Below are positions 59,305 through 64,000 of a DNA stretch of 64,000 nt, one piece after another. Source of the stretch: Anaerotruncus colihominis (GTDB taxonomy: Bacteria; Bacillota; Clostridia; Oscillospirales; Ruminococcaceae); NCBI RefSeq assembly GCF_010206195.1, contig NZ_VIQT01000024.1:62001-126000 (forward strand), written 5' to 3'. Position 1 is the stretch's first letter; the number at the start of each line of letters is the position of its first letter. Under the pieces are notes generated by a model. It did not search any database and was not told the DNA's origin. It was given only the letters and a program-made list of their open reading frames with translations. The translations under genes and the position numbers were made by a program.

Positions 59305-61707
59305 TTATCCCATCCTTTCCTCGTGTTCCACCTCGCTGGGCTTGGTGGTGAGCAGTTTGTAGAGCTTGGTATCCTTCGGGAAGTCATCCGCAAAGGGCAG
59401 GATGACATTGTTGAAGAACAGCAGTCCGTGGCCCGGCTCGGAATTGGTCACATAGGCAAGCTGTTCGGACGAAATGTTCAGCCGCTCCGCCAGTATCTTC
59501 CGGTCGCCCGCCGCCTGGTTGAGCATATAGATGAAGTCACTGTTCTCCAGGATGTTTTCGATCTCCGGGGAGGAAAGCAGGTCTTTGGGGTTCTGGGTTG
59601 CCCCGGTGGGGATACCGCCCCATTTGCGGAAGCGTTTCCAAATCTCGGCGCTGTATGCCGCGGTCTGTTCCTCCTTCAGCAGAAGGTGAAACTCGTCCAC
59701 AAAGTACCAGGTAGACCGGCCAATGGCGCGGTTGATGGTGACGGTGTTCCACACCGCGTCCTGGACAATGAGCATCCCCGGCTTTTTCAGGTTCTTGCCC
59801 AGACCCTTGATGTCAAAGCATACAAGGCGGTTGGAGATGTCCACGGTGGTACGGTGGTTAAAGAAGTTCAGCGAACCGTTCACATAGAGGTCCAATGCCT
59901 GGGCCACCCGGTCGGCCTCCGGGATGTGTTGGGACAGCAGGGCGTTCATCAGGTCGCCCAGAATCGGCATATTCTCTGGCCGGGGGTCGGCAAAGTAGGG
60001 CTGGTAAATCATTTGCACCGCCCGGTCAATGACCGTTTTTTCGATGGCCTCCAGGCCAGTCTTGCTGCCCATAATAAGCTCGCAGAAGGACAGCACGAAG
60101 TCGGATTTCAGCGCCAGCGGGTTTTCTTCCTCGGAGTAGTTGAGATTGATGTCCAGGGGGTTCACATAGTCAGTGCTGGACGGGGACAGCCGGATCACCT
60201 GACCGCCCAGCCGCTTCACCAGAGGCGAATACTCGTCCTCCGGGTCGCAGATGATGACATTGTCCTGGGTCATCAGCATGATGAAGGTGATCTCCCGCTT
60301 GCAGCTCATAGATTTGCCGCTGCCAGGGGTGCCGAACACAAGTCCGTTGGGACAGCGGGATTGCTTGCGGTCCAGCAGGATCATGTTGTTGGAGAGGGCG
60401 TTGAGGCCGTAGTACATGGCATCGCCGCCCATGAACACCTCCTGGGTGACAAAGGGGACGAACACCGCCAGGGCAGAAGTGGTCAGGCTCCGTTCGATCT
60501 TGATGCGGTTGAGGCCCAGGGGCAAAGAGGACATCAGCCCATCCTCCTGCTGGAAGTCCAGCCGGGTCAGGAGGCAGTTGTAGGTCTGGGCGACGCTGGC
60601 CGCCTGGGATACGGCAATCTCCAGCTTTTGCCGGGTCTCCGCCGTATGCAGCACCAGGAAAGTCATGTTGAACATTCTCTCGTTGCGGGATTGGAGGTCG
60701 GTGAAAAGGTCTTTCGCCGCACCGCCATAAGTAGACAAGTCGCTGGGGAGTATGTCCATATCGTAGCCGCTGCGCACCGCCCGTTTCTGCTCCTGTATCT
60801 TCATGGCGTCCAGGTCGGTGATCTTCCGCTTGACCATTTTGATGGCCTCGTTCTGGTTGATGCCCCGGATGTGCATAGTCACCATGATATTCCCGTCCGC
60901 CTCCATGAAGTCGGTGAGGATACGGTCGTGCATCTCCGGCGCTAGGATTTGCAGGAAGGACACCGCCCCGTACCGTCTGCCGATGCGGAAGGTGCGGGTC
61001 TCCCCGAAGTGGAAGGAGGACGGAGAAATGAAGTCCTTCACCGAAAGGCCGCTGGCCGGGAGCCAGTCCCATTCAAAGGCGAACTGCCCGCCCTCCGGGT
61101 GGAGGATGTTGTAAAGCAGCTCCAGCCGTTCCTTTCCGTCCAGTACATGAGCCGCCGCCCCCATGACCTTGAAGCGGTTGAGGGTGTCGGTCTCAATGCG
61201 GGCAAATCGGGCACGCGCTGCGGGAAGGTTCTCCGCCTCGATGGTCAGGGTCACATACTTGGTTTTCACATAGCCGTTGTTGCCCCGCTTGTACTGCATC
61301 CGCAGGATGTCCACCGCCTCGTCCCGGATGGGGTCCAGGTCGTTTCCCTGCCTGCGGATGCCGAACATTTCATCGGCGGCGCTGCCTCCGCTGCGGCTGT
61401 CCAAAGAAACCTGGACGCCGATGGAGGGATCGTAGCCGTTATAGAAGTCGCAGAGGCTTTCAAAGATGCTCCGCTGGTCCTCCGGTCCCGCCAGACGGTA
61501 ATTCACATCCTCAAAGGCAATGGTTTTGGAGAAGGTCCCGCCCTCCAGCCTGCACAGACCGTCCGGGAACATATTCTGAAACGGGATGCTGTCCTGCACC
61601 GTATGGGTTTTTCCGTCGCCCTTGGCCTGCCGGATCACCGTCTCGATCTGCTTGCGCTCGGCACGGGTGAGCTTACGCTTTGCCGATCTTTCTGCCTTTT
61701 CTCGCAA
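59305..61707 (-). CDS. virB4: VirB4/TraE-type conjugation ATPase
   Basis: The 800-residue protein has Walker A GTPGSGKSMSC (about 460), Walker B region WYFVDEFHLLL, and the GATQNPKDLLSS sensor-like segment typical of VirB4. It energises pilus/channel assembly and DNA translocation in the T4SS. The start is TTG with GGAGGTG upstream, overlapping the PrgI gene by 35 bases. Full length, no defects seen. Confidence 0.93.
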   Translation of the reverse strand: MREKAERSAKRKLTRAERKQIETVIRQAKGDGKTHTVQDSIPFQNMFPDGLCRLEGGTFSKTIAFEDVNYRLAGPEDQRSIFESLCDFYNGYDPSIGVQVSLDSRSGGSAADEMFGIRRQGNDLDPIRDEAVDILRMQYKRGNNGYVKTKYVTLTIEAENLPAARARFARIETDTLNRFKVMGAAAHVLDGKERLELLYNILHPEGGQFAFEWDWLPASGLSVKDFISPSSFHFGETRTFRIGRRYGAVSFLQILAPEMHDRILTDFMEADGNIMVTMHIRGINQNEAIKMVKRKITDLDAMKIQEQKRAVRSGYDMDILPSDLSTYGGAAKDLFTDLQSRNERMFNMTFLVLHTAETRQKLEIAVSQAASVAQTYNCLLTRLDFQQEDGLMSSLPLGLNRIKIERSLTTSALAVFVPFVTQEVFMGGDAMYYGLNALSNNMILLDRKQSRCPNGLVFGTPGSGKSMSCKREITFIMLMTQDNVIICDPEDEYSPLVKRLGGQVIRLSPSSTDYVNPLDINLNYSEEENPLALKSDFVLSFCELIMGSKTGLEAIEKTVIDRAVQMIYQPYFADPRPENMPILGDLMNALLSQHIPEADRVAQALDLYVNGSLNFFNHRTTVDISNRLVCFDIKGLGKNLKKPGMLIVQDAVWNTVTINRAIGRSTWYFVDEFHLLLKEEQTAAYSAEIWKRFRKWGGIPTGATQNPKDLLSSPEIENILENSDFIYMLNQAAGDRKILAERLNISSEQLAYVTNSEPGHGLLFFNNVILPFADDFPKDTKLYKLLTTKPSEVEHEERMG

Positions 61708-62059
61708 TCCGCTTCACCTCCTGTTCCAGTTGGGATTGCCGCACCAGGGCGGAATAGAGATTGTTGGTCTGGTAGATACGCACCTTCGGTCGGATGAATT
61801 TGTTCTGGATCAGATGGCCCAGGAACACTTCCAGCGGCTGCCCGTTCTTCTCGTACATGGCGAACAGGAAAAAGGGCAGCATCACCAGGATCATGCAAAG
61901 CGCCGCCGTGGTGGTCCCCAGGCTCGCCTTTGCCAAAAAGAAAAGCGGCACGCCTACCAGCGCCGCCGCTCCGAAACAGATCGCTTGTCGTTTGGTCAGC
62001 CCGAACAGGACCTTGCTCTGTATCCGGCTCAGGTCCTTCGGGATCGTTACATAAGCCAA
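61673..62059 (-). CDS. PrgI/VirB3-like T4SS membrane protein
   Basis: The 128-residue protein has an N-terminal IPKDLSRIQSKVLFGLTKRQ motif and two hydrophobic segments (ICFGAAALVGVPLFFL and ALCMILVMLPFFLFA), the PrgI-family pattern. The TTG start has GGAGGTG upstream. It sits immediately upstream of virB4, as in other Gram-positive T4SS. Confidence 0.9.
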   Translation of the reverse strand: MAYVTIPKDLSRIQSKVLFGLTKRQAICFGAAALVGVPLFFLAKASLGTTTAALCMILVMLPFFLFAMYEKNGQPLEVFLGHLIQNKFIRPKVRIYQTNNLYSALVRQSQLEQEVKRIARKGRKIGKA

Positions 62060-62074
62060 TGTTTCACACCTCCT

Positions 62075-62941
62075 TTAGTGGGCGCCGAACAGGGATTTTG
62101 CAAGGCTGCCGGTCTTGAACAGGGTGTAGCATAGCAGGACGGTATAGCCCATGCAACCCCAGATGGCCGCGGATATGTTGTCGCCGGATGTGGAGATGCC
62201 CTCCACCAGCACGGCATAGATGCCCACACAGATCATAATGAGGAAGGCCTGGAAGCCCAGGGCCAACAGGGAGCGAAGGTAGTTCTGCCCCGTGGAGCCC
62301 CACTCACGGTTGACCATCGTGGCAAAGGGAATTGGTCCTATTGAGGTGACCAAATACACCTCGATCATTCTGCCGTAGATCACCAGGAAGATACAGATGG
62401 AAAGTATCTGCGTACACAGCCCCACGAACACACTCTGGAACCACAGCCCCAGCAGGGCGCCCACGCTCCAGTCGGCAAGCTGGGTTTCCAGATCGCCCAC
62501 CACACCGGAGATGTCGATGCCTGCGTCCGAGATGATGACCCCCGCCGATTGGCTGACCACATTCTGTGCCACATCAAACACCGCCATGACGATGTTCCAG
62601 GTGTTGGTGACGATCAGTACCGCGCAGAAGGTCTTGAAAATCCACTTGAAGAAAATCCAGGTGTCGAAGTCGTGGAGGTTGTTCTTTTCGATGATGAGCT
62701 GGATCAGCTCGTAACACATGACGAAGGTGAGGATGATGCCCGCGATAGGGACGATCACCGTTTCCGAGAGGTTGCGGATCATGTTGAAGATGCTGCTGTT
62801 CCAGGCGGCGGGCGTCATGCCAACCTCTCCGGCGATCTCGCCCACCTTTGTGTTCAGGGTATCAAACATCCCGGTCAGGTTTGAAATGATACCGTCAATG
62901 AGCAGTTCCTTAAACCACTCCTGGATCATATCCAATATCAA
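62075..62941 (-). CDS. VirB6/TrsL-like T4SS channel protein
   Basis: The 288-residue polytopic protein has five or more hydrophobic segments (TVIVPIAGIILTFVMCYEL, FCAVLIVTNTWNIVMAVF, LLGLWFQSVFVGLC, FLIMICVGIYAVLV) of the CD0411/VirB6-like type. The TTG start has AAAGGAGGTG upstream. It forms part of the inner channel. Confidence 0.88.
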   Translation of the reverse strand: MILDMIQEWFKELLIDGIISNLTGMFDTLNTKVGEIAGEVGMTPAAWNSSIFNMIRNLSETVIVPIAGIILTFVMCYELIQLIIEKNNLHDFDTWIFFKWIFKTFCAVLIVTNTWNIVMAVFDVAQNVVSQSAGVIISDAGIDISGVVGDLETQLADWSVGALLGLWFQSVFVGLCTQILSICIFLVIYGRMIEVYLVTSIGPIPFATMVNREWGSTGQNYLRSLLALGFQAFLIMICVGIYAVLVEGISTSGDNISAAIWGCMGYTVLLCYTLFKTGSLAKSLFGAH

Positions 62942-62958
62942 GGGAGATCACCTCCTTT

Positions 62959-62992
62959 GCGGGGGCTCCCGCTATGAAACGAAAGCCCCCGC
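62959..62992 (-). terminator. Hairpin between maff2 remnant and virB6
   Basis: GCGGGGGCT and AGCCCCCGC enclose a 16-base loop just upstream of the virB6 ribosome-binding site. It may be a processing site or partial terminator within the transfer operon. Confidence 0.5.
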
Positions 62993-63008
62993 CGGGTTTG
63001 GAGAAACA

Positions 63009-63098
63009 TCAGGTGGTGGACAGCAGACCGGACAGCAGGGGGATCAGGGTGATGCCGATGAGGGCAACACCACCGCCCGCCATAAGCTGTGTTATCCC
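63009..63098 (-). pseudogene. maff2-family gene, 5' part removed by element insertion
   Basis: The last about 30 codons of a Maff2 (DUF3852)-type membrane peptide are present (LMAGGGVALIGITLIPLLSGLLSTT), ending at TGA 63009-63011. Reading upstream, an in-frame stop appears at 63102 with unrelated sequence beyond. The junction near 63095-63105 is therefore the end of an inserted element whose recombinase follows. The remaining 5' part must lie beyond the window. Confidence 0.72.
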
Positions 63099-63099
63099 C

Positions 63100-64000
63100 A
63101 ATTAGTAGGAACAATACAGCTTTCTGGCGGGCGGCGGCACGTCAAGAAATATATATGGAGTTTTTAAAGAACCTCCCCGGAGCGGGGAGCGGTCAGCCTG
63201 TGACCTGCTCCACTTCCGGTATGGGTTTGAGATTAAAATGAATTTCGATGGAAATGTGTCTTGTCTTGTCGCTGTCTATGGTTTCATGGACAACGATTTC
63301 TTTCATCAGGCGGTTCAGGATGGAAGCGTCCAGCACGGTGATGTCCCGGTATTCCTGTATGGATTCCACCCACTGCCTTGCGTCCACGGCAAGCCGGATT
63401 TCATCGGCAAGGCGTTTCCGGCCTTCCTCAACCTTGGCTTTTAATTCCGCCTGTTCCTTCTGTGTCTTTTCCAGCAGGAGATTGAAGTTTGCTTCTGTGA
63501 TTCGTCCGGCTACCATGTCCTCATAGAGCCGAAGCACCATTTTTTCCAGCATTTCAATCCGTTCTTCGTCTTTGGCAAGGGTGCGCTCCATCGCTTCCCG
63601 CTGGTCTTTCTGCCTGGCATGGCAGGTATCGGTCAGCCGTCCGGCTACTGCTTCACTGTCTGTCAGGGCAGCGGCGGCGCACTCCCGGATTTTGTTCAGC
63701 ACAAGAGAATAGAGCGTGTCAAATTCAACCCGGTGCTGTGTGCAGTGCTGCTTCCCATAGGCATTATAGGTCTTGCAGGAGAAAATACGCTTCGGGAACT
63801 TCTCATGCGTGGTGCGGATGGTGAGAGCCTTTCCGCACTCCCCGCATTTTATCAGCCCTGCAAAGAGGTTGATTTCCCCGGATTTGCCCGGTCGCTGGCG
63901 GGATTTCAGTTTTTCCTGCACAATCGCAAAGTCCTTTTTGTCCACCAGCGGCTCATGCGTCCCCTCCACCACAATCCAGTCCTCCGGCTTCTTATCCCGG
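63100..64000. mobile_element. Left end of a serine-recombinase (TnpX/TndX-like) element nested in ICE-2
   Basis: Sequence homologous to the transfer operon ends inside maff2 and gives way to a gene for a large serine recombinase running out of the window. Large serine recombinases insert Tn4451/Tn5397-like elements or prophages at short targets. The exact end and duplication cannot be defined without the other side. Confidence 0.6.
63193..64000 (-). CDS. Large serine recombinase, C-terminal part
   Basis: The frame is open to the window edge (RDKKPEDWIVVEGTHEPLVD at the start of the visible part). It includes the DUF/recombinase domain end, the zinc beta ribbon (CGECGKALTIRTTHEKFPKRIFSC and further Cys/His in KQHCTQH), a coiled coil (about 120 residues, Lys/Glu-rich), and a C-terminal beta region (HISIEIHFNLKPIPEV). 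This is the C-terminal half of TnpX/TndX-type recombinases; the catalytic Ser domain lies beyond 64000. Confidence 0.9.
   Translation of the reverse strand, partial: RDKKPEDWIVVEGTHEPLVDKKDFAIVQEKLKSRQRPGKSGEINLFAGLIKCGECGKALTIRTTHEKFPKRIFSCKTYNAYGKQHCTQHRVEFDTLYSLVLNKIRECAAAALTDSEAVAGRLTDTCHARQKDQREAMERTLAKDEERIEMLEKMVLRLYEDMVAGRITEANFNLLLEKTQKEQAELKAKVEEGRKRLADEIRLAVDARQWVESIQEYRDITVLDASILNRLMKEIVVHETIDSDKTRHISIEIHFNLKPIPEVEQVTG

Larger units (their letters stand above)
36621..64000. mobile_element. Tn1549-like integrative conjugative element (ICE-2), right end outside window
   Basis: It begins at tRNA-Arg with a minus-strand integrase and carries all modules: integration (int, xis), regulation (Orf7/Orf8-like), mobilisation (oriT candidate, MobC, relaxase) and a T4SS operon in the order known from Tn1549-type elements. 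Cargo comprises PadR-controlled genes and an AT-rich AAA ATPase-subtilase pair. A serine-recombinase element interrupts maff2 near the right edge. The far attachment repeat is not in the window. Confidence 0.85.

Overview
The window looks like the chromosome of a Gram-positive, GC-moderate, strictly anaerobic gut Clostridia member, probably Oscillospirales/Ruminococcaceae-like. This is inferred from the B12-dependent ribonucleotide reductase, CstA-type peptide permease, Fe-ADH, LacI/PadR/MerR regulators, GGAGG ribosome-binding sites and Tn916/Tn1549-type conjugative elements. No rRNA or species marker is present, so genus is not claimed.

Layout. (1) 1 to about 9160 is the right end of an integrative element (ICE-1). 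It carries a Bce-type peptide-antibiotic sensing and export module (histidine kinase, small membrane protein, BceA, BceB), a MerR/SDR pair, a conserved leader ORF, a sigma-like regulator, a PemK/MazF-type toxin, and Xis and Int. (2) 9253-11719 is a complete retron: a PRTase-like effector, a winged-helix protein, an ncRNA bounded by a perfect 19-bp inverted repeat, and a retron reverse transcriptase. (3) 12097-36620 is chromosomal backbone: CstA, a secreted repeat protein, MATE plus MerR, Fe-ADH, an Amidase_6 protein, NrdJ, a lipoprotein, and a LacI regulator with a PreA-like FMN/Fe-S oxidoreductase. It also holds a heterocycle/nucleobase catabolic cluster (8-oxoguanine-deaminase-like, nucleobase permease, frameshifted C-N hydrolase, cytosine-deaminase-like), a pyridoxal kinase, a TrkH K+ channel, a Nudix hydrolase and tRNA-Arg(CCT). 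The intergenic spaces here are rich in repeats: a MITE-like family, GC-rich multi-hairpin arrays and 50-bp tandem repeats. (4) 36621-64000 is a second, larger Tn1549-like ICE (ICE-2), apparently integrated at tRNA-Arg and running off the window. It has Int, Xis, Orf8/Orf7-like regulators, a leader ORF, YjdF/KTR/PadR, MATE/PadR, XRE, a candidate oriT, MobC, relaxase and a minus-strand transfer operon (ArdA fusions, TopB, DUF4366/4315, PP-loop protein, NlpC/P60, Dcm, VirB4, PrgI, VirB6, Maff2). A serine-recombinase element interrupts Maff2 at the right edge.

The two strongest candidates for interesting biology are both defence-like. One is the PRTase/wHTH retron. The other is an AT-rich two-gene module, a classic AAA+ ATPase followed by a cytoplasmic subtilisin-like protease (45972-49427), inserted at the convergent junction between the relaxase and the transfer operon. 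Its promoter carries four CAATAAC repeats spaced exactly 21 bp apart.

The two ICE regulatory modules are organised in parallel (leader ORF ending in MNYTM or containing it, sigma-like gene, conserved spacer, xis, int), which points to a shared and poorly described control circuit.
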